Counted from the stretch's first letter, positions 1 to 9,332 are shown. The stretch is 64,000 nt of DNA from Lysobacter arenosi (GCF_016613475.2 NZ_CP071517.1:3534001-3598000), one strand, 5' to 3'. The notes: generated by a model from the letters alone, not told the origin. Made by a program: numbers and translations.

Positions 1-3000
1 TCGGCTTACGGCGACGTTGTGATCGGCATGGACGCCAAGTCCATAACCAACGGCGCGAATAATGTTGGCAACGGTTCGACGGTGGTGGGGTATGCGGCCT
101 CCAGCACTGCGATGTCCGGCACGGCGATCGGCAACGGTGCGACGGCGAACGGCATCTCCAGTTCGGCTCTCGGCCGGCTGTCCAAGGCCACGGGCCTCTA
201 TAGCGTGGCGGTAGGTAGCCGCAACCTGGCGCAGGCGGATAACTCGGTGGCGCTCGGCTCGCGCTCGCTGGCCGATCGCGCGAACACCGTTTCCGTGGGC
301 GCGGCAACGCCGTTCGTGGATGCTGCGGGCAATCCCCAGGTGGCCAGCACGCGCCAGATCGTGAACATGGGCAAGGGCGTAGAGGACACCGATGCCGTCA
401 ACGTCTCGCAGCTCAAGGGTGTGACCGCCGCGCTGGGTGGCGGTTCGGTCGTGAGTGGCGATGGCACCGTCACGATGCCGGTCTACAAGGTCGGCGACAA
501 GGACCAGATCGGTATCGCTGCAGCGATCGACGCGCTCGACAAGAAGCCCGGTGGCTCCAGCCCGAATGCGGTTGTGTACGACGGTGACGATCACCTGCAG
601 ATCACCCTGGCCGGCAAGGATGGTGCTGCCACCAAGATCACCAACGTGGCAGACGGCAAGCTGGAAGCAGGATCCAAGGATGCCGTCAACGGCGACCAGC
701 TGTACAACGTCAAGAAGGACCTGGATGTAATTGCTCCGAAGCTGAAGTACCTCAAGTTCGGCGTCACCAAAGCCGACGAAGCGAACGCGGGCGGTGCAGA
801 CAGCGTGGCGATCGGCGGCAACGCCTATGCCTCCGGTGCCAGCTCGCTGGCACTGGGATTGAACGCGCGATCCTCCTCCCCCAATACCCTGGCCGCAGGT
901 GTAGGTTCGCTGGCCGGTGCCGACAGTGCCGTGGCGCTGGGTAGCGGTGCGCGCGTTCTGGGTGCCAACTCGGTGGCACTGGGTGCTGGTTCGCAGGTCG
1001 GTTCCACCGATACCTGGGTGGTGTCGGTCGGCAGCGGGGCCAACAAGCGCCGCATCACCAACGTGGACGACGGCAAGGTCGATACCGACGCAGCCACGGT
1101 CGGCCAGATGAACAAGGCCATTGCCATTGCGATCGCGCCGAAGAGCAGCAGGTCGTTGTTGGTGCCGTTGGCAGCCCCGACGAGCAGTGTGCCGGTCGAC
1201 AAGTTGATCGCAGCCGGCCCGACTACGCTAGGCGACCAGCTCCAGGTGAGCGGCGAGGATGCACTGGCCATTGGTCTGAACACCCACGCCACCGCGGACC
1301 ATGCAGTGGCCAACGGTTCAAACGTCACCGTGACGAAGAAGGATGCCGTTGGCGTCGGTTCGAACGTCACCGCCGGTGGTGAGCGTAGTGTAGTGATTGG
1401 CACCGAGGTCTCTGCGACCGCCGACGATACAGCCGTGTTCGGTAGCCACAGCGCGGCGGAGGCTGTGAACAGCGTGGCGATTGGCGCGTACGCCAGCGTC
1501 GTGTCGACCGCCGACGGTTCGGTGGCGATCGGCCGCGATACGCTGGCTGAGGCAAAGGGCACCGTGGTACTGGGTCAGGGCAGCACCGACGACCTTCGTG
1601 CCAACACGGTTTCGGTGGGCACCTCCGGTGGCGCTGGAGTCAAGCGCCAGATCATCAACGTGGCCAAGGGCACGCTGGACACCGACGCGGTCAACGTCTC
1701 GCAGCTCAAGGGCGTGACCGATGCACTGGGTGGCAAGGCAGGCGTCAACGGCACGAACGGCACCATCACGGCCCCGGACTATGTGCTCGACAAGGGCATC
1801 ACGACGGTGCACAACGTCGGTGACGCGATCACCAACATCGATGGCCGCGTCACCAACATCGTCCAGGGCAAGGCCGGTCTGGTGCAGCAGGCCAATTCGG
1901 GCGCCGATCTGACGGTCGGCAAGGACACCGACGGCGTGGGCGTGAACTTTGCCGGTACGGCCGGCGTTCGCATTCTCCGCGGCGTTGCCCCGGGCAAGAT
2001 GGACACCGATGCGGTCAACATCTCGCAGCTCAAGGACGTGGCCTCCGTCATCAGCAAGGATGCGACCGTGGATGCCGCCACCGGAAAGGTCACCATGCCG
2101 GCCGTCACGGTCGCTGGCAAGGAGTACGACGACATCATCGCCGCGATCAATGGCGTTGCCACCGGCACCAGTCCACTGGGTGTGGTGTATGACAATGACA
2201 CCAAGGCCTCGGTGACCTTCGGTGGCGGCGTCAATGGCACCGCGCTGAAGAACGTGGCCGCAGGCGTGGTCAGCACGGACAGCAAGGAAGCCATCAACGG
2301 CGGCCAGCTGTTCGCTGCCGGCAAGTCGGTGGCAGACGCCCTCGGTGGCGGTGCGACGATGGGTTCGGATGGCAAGGTGACCGCGCCGACCTTCAACATC
2401 GACGGCAAGGACAAGAACACCGTCGGCGATGCACTGGAAGCTGTGGAAGCGCTGGCGAAAACCGGCAATACGCTGGGTGTGGCGTATGACGATGAGAGCA
2501 AGGCCTCGGTCACGCTGAACAACGGCGGTGCCCCGGTCAAGCTTGGCAACGTCAAGAACGGTGTTGCACAGAACGATGCCGTCAACTTCAGCCAGCTGAA
2601 GCCGGTCGTCGATGGTCTGGGTGGCGGTGCCGAGGTCGATCCGACCACCGGCGCCGTCACCGGTCCGACCTACGAGCTTGAAGGGGGTAAGACCGAAGTG
2701 CACAACGTCGGTGACGCGATCACCAACCTCGACAATCGCACCACGCAGAACACCACCAACATCCAACAGGTGATTGATGGCAAGGTCGGCCTGGTGCAGC
2801 AGGAGGCTGCGGGTGCGAAGCTGACGGTCGGCAAGGACACCGACGGCACCGAAGTCAACTTCACTGGCAAGGCCGGCGACCGCAAGCTGACCGGCGTGGC
2901 CAAGGGCACCGCTGCCAACGATGCCGTCAACGTCTCGCAGCTGGGTGGTCTCATCGATCCGAAGGGCGATCTCCGCGACGTGGTGCTCTACGACACCGAC

Positions 3001-3870
3001 TCCAACAAGGCCACGGTCACCTTCGGTGGCGGCGCCAACGGCACCGTGCTCAACAATGTGGCCGACGGCCGCATCGGAGCCGGCAGCCGCGAGGCCATCA
3101 ACGGTGGGCAGATCGCGGCGATCAAGGATGCCCTGGAGGGCAAGATCACCAACATCGACAACCGTGTGACCAGGATCGAGAACAACGGTGTCGGTGGCGG
3201 TGCTCCGGGCTACATCTCGGCCAATGGCCTGGGCGGTTCGCCCAAGCCGGCCGACGCAGGCAACTCGCCTGGTGTGGCGATGGGCTTCGACAGCAACGCC
3301 AGCGGCGATGGTGCTTCGGCGCTCGGTGACCATGCCACGGCTGCTGGCAAGAACAGCGTGGCGATCGGCAACGATGCCAAGGCTACCGCCGCCGGTACCA
3401 ACTCGGTCGCATTGGGCAATGGCTCCATCGCCGACCGTGCCGACTCGGTCTCGGTGGGTTCGGCCGGTCACGAGCGCACGGTGAGCAATGTCGCTCGCGG
3501 CACCGCCGATACCGATGCCGTCAACGTGGGTCTGTTGAATGACCGCATCAACGCCCTCGGTAACTCGTCCAACGCCTACACCGACAAGATGGTCAACGAC
3601 GTGTGGAGCAACCTCAAGGAAGAGATCGACCACTCCAACCGTCAGGCCAACCGCGGTATCGCTGCAGCTTCGGCGCTGATCAACGTCACCCCGTACGTTC
3701 CGGGCCACACCACCGTCAACGCCGGTGTTGCCGGCTACCGCGGCGAGTCGGCACTGGGCGTGGGCGTGTCGCGCTGGAGCGAGAACGGTCGCGTCAACCT
3801 CAACGCCGGCGTGTCCGCGGCGCAGGGTGACGAGCCGGTGTACCGCGTCGGCATCGGCTACATCTTCTGA
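1..3870 (+). CDS. Trimeric autotransporter adhesin (YadA/XadA-like), 5'-truncated by the window edge
   Basis: The reading frame is open from base 1, so the N-terminus and signal peptide lie outside; 1289 codons are present. The protein is built from head-type repeats of the 'VAIG...A' kind and many neck motifs resembling DTDAVNVSQL or EAINGGQL (about ten). It ends in a YadA membrane anchor: a short coiled coil (NDVWSNLKEEIDHSNRQ), then four predicted beta strands, a GYRGESALGVGVSRW motif and a terminal Phe. This is a type Vc secreted surface adhesin that trimerises and inserts its C-terminus in the outer membrane. GTG 19 is an internal codon and not the start. Near-identical DNA modules about 890 bp apart (around 1800-1990 and 2690-2890) suggest internal duplication. 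Confidence 0.95.
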   Translation, partial: SAYGDVVIGMDAKSITNGANNVGNGSTVVGYAASSTAMSGTAIGNGATANGISSSALGRLSKATGLYSVAVGSRNLAQADNSVALGSRSLADRANTVSVGAATPFVDAAGNPQVASTRQIVNMGKGVEDTDAVNVSQLKGVTAALGGGSVVSGDGTVTMPVYKVGDKDQIGIAAAIDALDKKPGGSSPNAVVYDGDDHLQITLAGKDGAATKITNVADGKLEAGSKDAVNGDQLYNVKKDLDVIAPKLKYLKFGVTKADEANAGGADSVAIGGNAYASGASSLALGLNARSSSPNTLAAGVGSLAGADSAVALGSGARVLGANSVALGAGSQVGSTDTWVVSVGSGANKRRITNVDDGKVDTDAATVGQMNKAIAIAIAPKSSRSLLVPLAAPTSSVPVDKLIAAGPTTLGDQLQVSGEDALAIGLNTHATADHAVANGSNVTVTKKDAVGVGSNVTAGGERSVVIGTEVSATADDTAVFGSHSAAEAVNSVAIGAYASVVSTADGSVAIGRDTLAEAKGTVVLGQGSTDDLRANTVSVGTSGGAGVKRQIINVAKGTLDTDAVNVSQLKGVTDALGGKAGVNGTNGTITAPDYVLDKGITTVHNVGDAITNIDGRVTNIVQGKAGLVQQANSGADLTVGKDTDGVGVNFAGTAGVRILRGVAPGKMDTDAVNISQLKDVASVISKDATVDAATGKVTMPAVTVAGKEYDDIIAAINGVATGTSPLGVVYDNDTKASVTFGGGVNGTALKNVAAGVVSTDSKEAINGGQLFAAGKSVADALGGGATMGSDGKVTAPTFNIDGKDKNTVGDALEAVEALAKTGNTLGVAYDDESKASVTLNNGGAPVKLGNVKNGVAQNDAVNFSQLKPVVDGLGGGAEVDPTTGAVTGPTYELEGGKTEVHNVGDAITNLDNRTTQNTTNIQQVIDGKVGLVQQEAAGAKLTVGKDTDGTEVNFTGKAGDRKLTGVAKGTAANDAVNVSQLGGLIDPKGDLRDVVLYDTDSNKATVTFGGGANGTVLNNVADGRIGAGSREAINGGQIAAIKDALEGKITNIDNRVTRIENNGVGGGAPGYISANGLGGSPKPADAGNSPGVAMGFDSNASGDGASALGDHATAAGKNSVAIGNDAKATAAGTNSVALGNGSIADRADSVSVGSAGHERTVSNVARGTADTDAVNVGLLNDRINALGNSSNAYTDKMVNDVWSNLKEEIDHSNRQANRGIAAASALINVTPYVPGHTTVNAGVAGYRGESALGVGVSRWSENGRVNLNAGVSAAQGDEPVYRVGIGYIF
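1810..2727 (+). repeat. Internal direct repeats in the adhesin gene
   Basis: A 27-nt stretch at 1810-1836 recurs exactly at 2701-2727 (encoding HNVGDAITN). A second shared block near 1909-1935 and 2821-2847 encodes LTVGKDTDG. The two copies lie about 890-910 bp apart, so recombination between them could remove or add one stalk module. Confidence 0.7.
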
Positions 3871-3891
3871 TCGTAGCCAGGCAACGAGCAT

Positions 3892-3913
3892 GGCGGCCCT
3901 TCGCGGGGCCGCC
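3892..3913 (+). terminator. Hairpin after the adhesin gene
   Basis: GGCGGCCC (3892-3899) and GGGCCGCC (3906-3913) form an 8-bp GC stem with a 6-nt loop, 22 nt after the adhesin stop. No U-tract follows, so it may be a weak terminator or an mRNA-stabilising hairpin before the OmpA-like gene. Confidence 0.45.
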
Positions 3914-3982
3914 ATTGCCCATCCACCTTCTTCACTTCGATGGCGCACGAACGTGCGCCATCGCTTCATCGAGAATCCCCTT

Positions 3983-4810
3983 ATGTTCAATCCCCATCGT
4001 CTGACAGCGGCGCTCATGACGATCGCCGCGACGCTGGTGCTTGCCGGCTGCGGCACGAGAACCCTCAGCCAGGTCCACGACGGCAAGACCGATCAGCCGG
4101 TCTGGCCGGATGCGGCCAAGGTCCATCCGCTCATCCCGCAGACCATGCATCCCGAGCTGGCGACATTGGCCAAGGTCGTCCCGGGTGCAGCCAAGCTCGA
4201 GGTCTATCGCCTTATCGGCCACCCCATGTACCGCGAGGGCACGGTCGGCGTGCACGAATGGGACTACCTGTTCAAGCTGCCGTCGGGTGAGCCGGGCAAG
4301 TACGTTGACTGCCAGTACAAGTTGCTGTGGAACGACGAGATGCGTTTGACGCAGACCTGGTGGAATCCGGAACTCTGCGCTGCACTGGCCGGCGTCCCGG
4401 CTCCGGGCGAGCCGGTCGCGCCGCAGGAACCGCACGTCGCGGCGGCCACCGAGATCTCGGCCGACACGCTGTTCGATTTCGACAGCGCGCGCTTGGCGGC
4501 GGACGCCCCCGAGGCGATCGACCAGCAGGTACTGAAGGTGCTCGACGCCGCCGAACGGGTCGAGACCTTGCGCCTGATCGGCTACGCCGATCGCCTGGGC
4601 AGTGCTGGCTACAACCTGGACCTGTCCAGGCGCCGCGCCGAATCGGTGAAGGCCTACCTGGTGGCGAAGGGTGTGCCGGGCGAGGCCATCGATACCGAAG
4701 GCCGTGGCAGTTCCGATCCGGTGGTCCAGTGCAACGATCGTAATCGCAGGGCGTTGATCGACTGCCTGAAGCCCAACCGTCGCGTGCGCGTCGAGGTGAT
4801 CGCGCGCTGA
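3983..4810 (+). CDS. OmpA-family peptidoglycan-binding lipoprotein
   Basis: 275 aa. The ATG at 3983 begins a short basic-hydrophobic signal ending in a lipobox (VLAGC), so a lipidated envelope protein is expected. Residues about 35-120 form an SmpA/BamE-like segment containing Tyr-Arg-Leu-Ile-Gly and Trp-Trp motifs. The C-terminal ~110 residues are an OmpA domain (LFDFDSARL, GYADRLGSAGYN, LSRRRAESV, EGRGSSDP, NRRVRVEV) that binds peptidoglycan non-covalently. The in-frame upstream extension (from 3725) is rejected because it lies inside the adhesin gene and would bury the lipobox. It follows the adhesin by about 110 bp in the same direction and may help anchor or assemble it; that role is inference. 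Confidence 0.9.
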   Translation: MFNPHRLTAALMTIAATLVLAGCGTRTLSQVHDGKTDQPVWPDAAKVHPLIPQTMHPELATLAKVVPGAAKLEVYRLIGHPMYREGTVGVHEWDYLFKLPSGEPGKYVDCQYKLLWNDEMRLTQTWWNPELCAALAGVPAPGEPVAPQEPHVAAATEISADTLFDFDSARLAADAPEAIDQQVLKVLDAAERVETLRLIGYADRLGSAGYNLDLSRRRAESVKAYLVAKGVPGEAIDTEGRGSSDPVVQCNDRNRRALIDCLKPNRRVRVEVIAR

Positions 4811-4837
4811 GATTCGGAGGGAGTTGCCAATGTGGCG

Positions 4838-4869
4838 AAACCCGCCCCGGAAACGGGGCGGGTTTTTTT
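4838..4869 (+). terminator. Rho-independent terminator after the OmpA-like lipoprotein
   Basis: AAACCCGCCCCG (4838-4849), loop GAAA, CGGGGCGGGTTT (4854-4865), with the T-run extending to 4869. It is a perfect 12-bp stem followed by T7 and lies about 30 nt after the stop codon. Confidence 0.93.
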
Positions 4870-4875
4870 GTTCGC

Positions 4876-4957
4876 CATTCCCGCGAATGGCGGGAACCCA
4901 TGGACGTTGCCTTGGAACTGCGCGCCAGCACAAAAGATCCCGCCTTCGCGGGAATGA
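4876..4957. repeat. Inverted pair of CATTCCCGCGAA palindromic repeats
   Basis: The segment at 4876-4895 is the reverse complement of 4938-4957 apart from one extra base. Each arm also folds on itself (TTCCCGC/GCGGGAA at 4878-4896; TCCCGC-CTTC-GCGGGA at 4938-4953). Such REP-like elements are common between xanthomonad genes. The pair sits at the 3' end of the minus-strand response regulator and could end its transcript. Confidence 0.6.
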
Positions 4958-4971
4958 CAGGGCGCCCTGCG

Positions 4972-5613
4972 CTAAACCAGCAGACCCTTCTCGCGAGCGT
5001 AGTTGTAGATCTCGCGGTCATTGCGCAGGCCAAGCTTGGCCATCGCGTCCATCTTCTGGCGGCTGATGGTCTTGGCACTGCGCTCGAGTTGCGCGGCGAT
5101 CTGCGACACGGTCATCCCGGAGGCGAACATGCGAATCACCTCCGACTCACGCGGCGACAGGCGCATTTCCCTGCCGCCCGGGGCGGCCGCCTGGGCGGCG
5201 TTGATCTTCGAGCGCAGGTCGGTACTGATGTAGGTCTGCCCCTGGCTAACCGCGCGCACTGCTAGTCCCAGTTCGTCGAGTGCGTCGGCCTTGTTGAGCA
5301 GGCCGCGCACGCCGGTGTCGAGCACCGCCCGCAACAGGCCGATGTTGCTCACCATGGTCAGCACCACCAGCGGAGTCAGCGGCCATCGCTGGCGGACCAG
5401 CTCTAGCAGGTTGAGCCCGTCGGTGATCTGTCCGCCGGGCATGTTGAAGTCGGTCAGGATCAGGTCGAATGAATCGTGCTCCAGCGCCTCCACCAGCGCG
5501 TCGGCCGAGCCGACTTCGACGAATGGGCCGTACTCGCCGCTGCTCTCGAGCAGCTCTCGGATGCCGGAACGAACAATGGGATGGTCGTCGGCGATGATGA
5601 TGCGAAGCGGCAT
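4972..5613 (-). CDS. NarL/FixJ-type response regulator (REC + LuxR HTH)
   Basis: 213 aa. The receiver domain (about 1-125) has the acidic pair D9/D10, phospho-acceptor D55 (LTDFNMPG), T86 and K108 (NKAD). A LuxR/GerE helix-turn-helix occupies about 150-205 (LSPRESEVIRMFASG, VSQIAAQL, KTISRQKM). The start at 5613 is chosen because the receiver begins at once (MPLRIIIADDHP); an in-frame extension to 5736 would add 41 residues unlike a receiver domain. No histidine kinase is adjacent, so its partner is unknown. The spacing and sequence resemble RcsB/XylR-type xanthomonad regulators, but the target genes cannot be read from the sequence. Confidence 0.9.
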   Translation of the reverse strand: MPLRIIIADDHPIVRSGIRELLESSGEYGPFVEVGSADALVEALEHDSFDLILTDFNMPGGQITDGLNLLELVRQRWPLTPLVVLTMVSNIGLLRAVLDTGVRGLLNKADALDELGLAVRAVSQGQTYISTDLRSKINAAQAAAPGGREMRLSPRESEVIRMFASGMTVSQIAAQLERSAKTISRQKMDAMAKLGLRNDREIYNYAREKGLLV

Positions 5614-5766
5614 GGGAGTGGGTGCGTATGCGGGGGGGGCGAGCGAAGGGGCGAGATCGCTTTGCGCGATCAGCAGGAATGAACGCTGCGTCGGCGGGGG
5701 TGCGCCATCGATGGAGTATAGTGCTGTAGCGATCATGGTGATGTACGAATATTTCTTGTGACATCA

Positions 5767-6792
5767 CTATCGCGCGATGCCCGCAGGCGTCGACGAATCC
5801 GTATTGCTCATCGACACTGCCAGCACCGGAGCGTCGACCGCCAAGACCGCATCGGGTCGATCGATCGCATTCTCCTGTCTGCGTTCGTCCGACGAGGCGA
5901 CGCCGAACACGGTCGCGTACCGGTAATGCCAATCAGCGCGCTGGTAATCGATGGGTTCGTGCGACCAGCGAGTCCACGGCCAGTCGCCCTTGGTGGGGTC
6001 TGCGGTGTGGATCTCCTCCAGGTATCGCGTCATCGGCTTGAGTCCGAGCGATTGCGTGACGCGCGACTTGAGATCCAGGTCGATCCCGTCCAGGACCAGC
6101 GTGCCGCCTGGAACGATGAGCTTCACCAGGCCCCTCAGGCACGCCTCGGCGATGGCATCGTCCATCGGCCCGAGCACGTTGCACGCGATCACCACGTCCT
6201 GCGGTCCGATGATCGCCGCGAGCCCGGGATCCGTCGCATCGGCTACGGTCCAGCTGACGCCTTCGCGGATCCAGTCCTTGATCCGGAAGTCGCCTTCGGG
6301 CGTCATGTCCATGATGTCGTTCAGCGCGTTCGGAACGGTCGTGAGTACCTTCGCGCCATTGAGTTCGAGCGTGCCGCCCTGGGGTGATGGTGTCCTGAGC
6401 CGGTAAACGCCCTTGCGGGCCACCTCGATCACGTTCGCCGATGTGTCGATTCCACGGGCGACGACCTGCAGCCACGGGTGATACCGGCGCAGCAGCCACA
6501 GCGTGGAGTAGAGCTCGGCACCGACGCTGCAACCGATCGATGCAATGCGCAGTGGCTGTCCACGCGGATGCGCGGAAACCACCTCGGTGAGCAGGCGCAG
6601 CTGCGCGATGTTGCGCAGGAACCAGGTGTAGTGCGTCTGGTCCCGGTATGTGCCGCGAACGTAGTGATCGTAGAAGAACGTCCCGATCCTGCGGGCTGGC
6701 CGTGTCTGGCGCAGCGCGACCGGCAGGCGACGCCAGATGTGGCGGACGAACGGGACGAACGGTTTGATTGTCAGTTCCAGCAATCTGCTCAT
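5767..6792 (-). CDS. CheR-like SAM-dependent methyltransferase
   Basis: 341 aa. The central part matches the catalytic domain of CheR-type methyltransferases: the SAM motif I IASIGCSVGAE at about 82-93, a D-T-S after strand 2 (GIDTSANVIEVARKGVY), and VVIACNVLG at motif IV. The N-terminus has a basic stretch (RRLPVALRQTR) in place of the usual CheR N-terminal helical domain, and there are no chemotaxis genes nearby. The ATG at 6792 is preceded by GGGGAAG at good spacing, which decides against the longer frame from 6876. Its substrate is unknown; an extracellular or small-molecule target is as likely as a chemoreceptor. It precedes the response regulator on the same strand (about 150 bp apart). 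Confidence 0.75.
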   Translation of the reverse strand: MSRLLELTIKPFVPFVRHIWRRLPVALRQTRPARRIGTFFYDHYVRGTYRDQTHYTWFLRNIAQLRLLTEVVSAHPRGQPLRIASIGCSVGAELYSTLWLLRRYHPWLQVVARGIDTSANVIEVARKGVYRLRTPSPQGGTLELNGAKVLTTVPNALNDIMDMTPEGDFRIKDWIREGVSWTVADATDPGLAAIIGPQDVVIACNVLGPMDDAIAEACLRGLVKLIVPGGTLVLDGIDLDLKSRVTQSLGLKPMTRYLEEIHTADPTKGDWPWTRWSHEPIDYQRADWHYRYATVFGVASSDERRQENAIDRPDAVLAVDAPVLAVSMSNTDSSTPAGIAR

Positions 6793-7004
6793 CTGGGCTT
6801 CCCCGGGCTCCAACGCCGTGCGGTCGCACACAACCGCAGAGGGCCGTGCGCTGTCGTGGACGTGGGTAGCCACCAAGCCTGGGATTGGACCGCGAGCGCA
6901 GTGGCGTGCGATTCGTGCCGGGGGTCAGGGACTGACCGGCTCGACCGACTGGGCACTGCCTTTCGGGTCAATGGAAGTCAGGCCGTCGGCGACGGCCTTC
7001 GACC

Positions 7005-7499
7005 TCAGGCGATCGGAGGCCTGAATGGTGCCGCGTGTTGCAACCGGGGAACCGGCACGCAATCGGGAGTGGGCACGGGCGATGCCCGCGTGTCGACCAG
7101 CACCCATGGCGTGGCCGAGGCATCGACCGATGCGCCGGCAAAGCAGGGCTGCATCAGCGTGTGGGCACCCTTGGCATGCGCATGGTCGCAGTGCGGGGCG
7201 CAGGGGTCGGTGTCGGTGTGATCCTGGTCCGACGTCGCGGTCACGTCACTGCCATGGTCATTGGCGAGCAGGTCGCATCCCAGCCCCGGCGCCGGCCGCG
7301 CCATCAACCCGAGCAGCAGTAGCACCAGGAAACTGGCGCGCAGGACGCGGGAGAAGGGGCGGAGGGATCGAGGCACGAGCGTGGAATGCGACCGGTTCGG
7401 GACTGCGGCATTGGTTTCAACGCTTTGGGGGCAGGGCATCGGCCACACGGCGGCAATCGCCGAAAATGCATTGACCATGCCGATTGTGGCGGGTCGCAT
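7005..7499 (-). CDS. Hypothetical His/Cys-containing membrane or secreted protein
   Basis: Up to 164 aa; family not recognised. A hydrophobic segment at about residues 52-68 (ASFLVLLLLGLMARPAPG) looks like a signal or anchor. It is followed by an Asp/Thr-rich stretch and a CAPHCDHAHAKGAH motif that could bind a metal. The start is uncertain: a GTG at 7376 would place the hydrophobic segment at the N-terminus as a normal signal peptide (about 123 aa), while 7499 leaves a 50-residue basic leader. It is divergent from the TldD gene and 212 bp upstream of the CheR-like gene on the same strand. Confidence 0.5.
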   Translation of the reverse strand: MRPATIGMVNAFSAIAAVWPMPCPQSVETNAAVPNRSHSTLVPRSLRPFSRVLRASFLVLLLLGLMARPAPGLGCDLLANDHGSDVTATSDQDHTDTDPCAPHCDHAHAKGAHTLMQPCFAGASVDASATPWVLVDTRASPVPTPDCVPVPRLQHAAPFRPPIA

Positions 7500-7703
7500 C
7501 AGGCCGGTTTACGCGGGCCCGTCAACAGGCGCCGACACAGTCCACACTTCGGCGTATCGAGCGCTGTGCGCCCTGGTCATATAGCCCGAACGTCACTTGA
7601 CGGGCCGTAGCGCCCCTGAGCACAGTCGCGGGGGGCCTTTGCCTTCGTCTCTTGCCGGGTGTGGCAGCTGCTGCCGCGCCGGCCTTTCCGGGGAGTTACA
7701 CAA

Positions 7704-9332
7704 GTGGATAGACGCTCATTCCTGTCGATGACCGGCGTTGGTGTGGCCGGGCTCATGCTGCCCTTCGGTCGTGCCATTGCCGCCGAGGCGCTGGTGGAAA
7801 CCATCGACGTGGCCAAGAAGAAGGCCCTCGCCGACGCCGCCATGGGCGCCGCGACCGCCGCCGGCGCGTCCTACTGCGACGTGCGCATTGGCCGCTACCT
7901 GCGCCAGTTCGTGATCACGCGCGAGGACAAGGTCCAGAACGTGGTCAACACCGAGTCGACCGGCATCGGCATCCGCGTGCTGGTCAACGGCGCATGGGGC
8001 TTTGCCGCCACCAATGAACTGGGCACCCAGGGCGTGGTCAAGGCCGCCCAGCAGGCTGCCGCGATCGCCCGCGCCAATTCCAAGCACCAGACCACGCCGG
8101 TGCAGCTGGCCAAGGCGCCGGGCGTCGGCGAAGTCTCCTGGAAGACGCCGATCCGCAAGAATTCGATGGAAGTGCCGCTGAAGGAAAAGGTCGACCTGCT
8201 GCTGGGCGTCAACGCCGCGGCGATCAACGCCGGTGGCAGCTTCGTCAACTCGATGCTGTTCCTGGTCAACGAGCAGAAGTACTTCGCTTCGACCGACGGC
8301 AGCTACATCGACCAGGACGTGCACCGCATCTGGGCGCCGATGACGGTCACCGCGATCGACAAGGCCACCGGCAAGTTCCGCACCCGCGACGGTCTGTCCT
8401 CGCCGATGGGCATGGGCTTCGAGTACCTCGACGGCGCCAGCGCCGGCAAGGTCGTCTCGCCCAACGGCGTGGTCAACTACGGCCTGTCGTACGACATGAT
8501 GGAAGACGCCATCGCCTCGGCCAAGCAGGCCAAGGCCAAGCTGACCGCACCGTCGGTCAAGCCGGGCAAGTACGACCTGGTGCTCGACCCGTCGCACACC
8601 TGGCTGACGATCCACGAATCGATCGGCCATCCGCTCGAGCTCGACCGCGTGCTTGGCTACGAAGCCAACTACGCCGGCACCAGCTTCGCCACGGTCGACA
8701 AGCTCAAGGACAAGTTCAGGTACGGCTCCGACAACGTCACCGTGTTCGCCGACAAGACCCAGCTCGGCAGCCTCGGCGCGGTCGGTTTTGATGATGAAGG
8801 CGTCAAGACCAAGAAGTGGAACCTGATCAAGGACGGCACGCTGGTCGACTACCAGACCATCCGCGACCAGGCCCACATCCTGGGCAAGACCGAGTCCGAC
8901 GGCTGCTGCTATGCCGACTCGTGGTCGAGCGTGCAGTTCCAGCGCATGGCGAACGTGTCGCTGGCGCCGGGCAAGAACAAGCTCAGCGTCGCCGACATGA
9001 TCAAGGACGTCGAGAACGGCATCTACATCATCGGCGACGGTTCGTTCTCGATCGACCAGCAACGCTACAACGCCCAGTTCGGCGGCCAGCTGTTCTACGA
9101 GATCAAGAACGGCCAGATCACCCAGCAGATCGAGGACGTGGCCTACCAGATCCGCACGCCGGAGTTCTGGAACGCCTGCGTCGCCGTCTGCGACGACAGC
9201 GATTACCGCCTCGGCGGCTCCTTCTTCGACGGCAAGGGACAACCCGGCCAGGTGTCGGCGGTCTCGCACGGCTCGAGCACGGCGCGCTTCAACGGCATCA
9301 ACGTCATCAACACCGCCCGCAACCTCGGCTGA
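7704..9332 (+). CDS. TldD/PmbA-family metallopeptidase with Tat signal (first copy)
   Basis: 542 aa from the GTG at 7704, which has GGGGAG about 8 nt upstream and puts a twin-arginine signal at the very N-terminus (RRSFLSMTG, then hydrophobic, ending AIAAEA). The metal site HESIGH lies at about 304-309, the TldD-type HExxxH, and the C-terminal conserved region runs to SSTARFNGINVINTARNLG. Characterised E. coli TldD/TldE form a cytoplasmic protease that trims microcin B17 and degrades CcdA; export through Tat would place this one in the periplasm. It starts a collinear block with a TldE-like gene, a second TldD and a MoxR operon. It is strongly similar to the TldD at 10786 over its whole length, consistent with a tandem duplication. 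Confidence 0.9.
   Translation: MDRRSFLSMTGVGVAGLMLPFGRAIAAEALVETIDVAKKKALADAAMGAATAAGASYCDVRIGRYLRQFVITREDKVQNVVNTESTGIGIRVLVNGAWGFAATNELGTQGVVKAAQQAAAIARANSKHQTTPVQLAKAPGVGEVSWKTPIRKNSMEVPLKEKVDLLLGVNAAAINAGGSFVNSMLFLVNEQKYFASTDGSYIDQDVHRIWAPMTVTAIDKATGKFRTRDGLSSPMGMGFEYLDGASAGKVVSPNGVVNYGLSYDMMEDAIASAKQAKAKLTAPSVKPGKYDLVLDPSHTWLTIHESIGHPLELDRVLGYEANYAGTSFATVDKLKDKFRYGSDNVTVFADKTQLGSLGAVGFDDEGVKTKKWNLIKDGTLVDYQTIRDQAHILGKTESDGCCYADSWSSVQFQRMANVSLAPGKNKLSVADMIKDVENGIYIIGDGSFSIDQQRYNAQFGGQLFYEIKNGQITQQIEDVAYQIRTPEFWNACVAVCDDSDYRLGGSFFDGKGQPGQVSAVSHGSSTARFNGINVINTARNLG

Noticed and set aside
1318..4086. A 922-codon minus-strand open frame opposite the adhesin
   Set aside because: Low-complexity Val/Gly/Arg/His translation of a repetitive adhesin gene; the plus-strand protein has clear YadA features.
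4876..4957. CRISPR-like repeat
   Set aside because: Only one inverted pair with no regular spacers; it is a palindromic intergenic repeat.
5715..5743. TATACT as -10 box for the response regulator gene
   Set aside because: No acceptable -35 at 16-18 bp was found on the minus strand, so no promoter is called.
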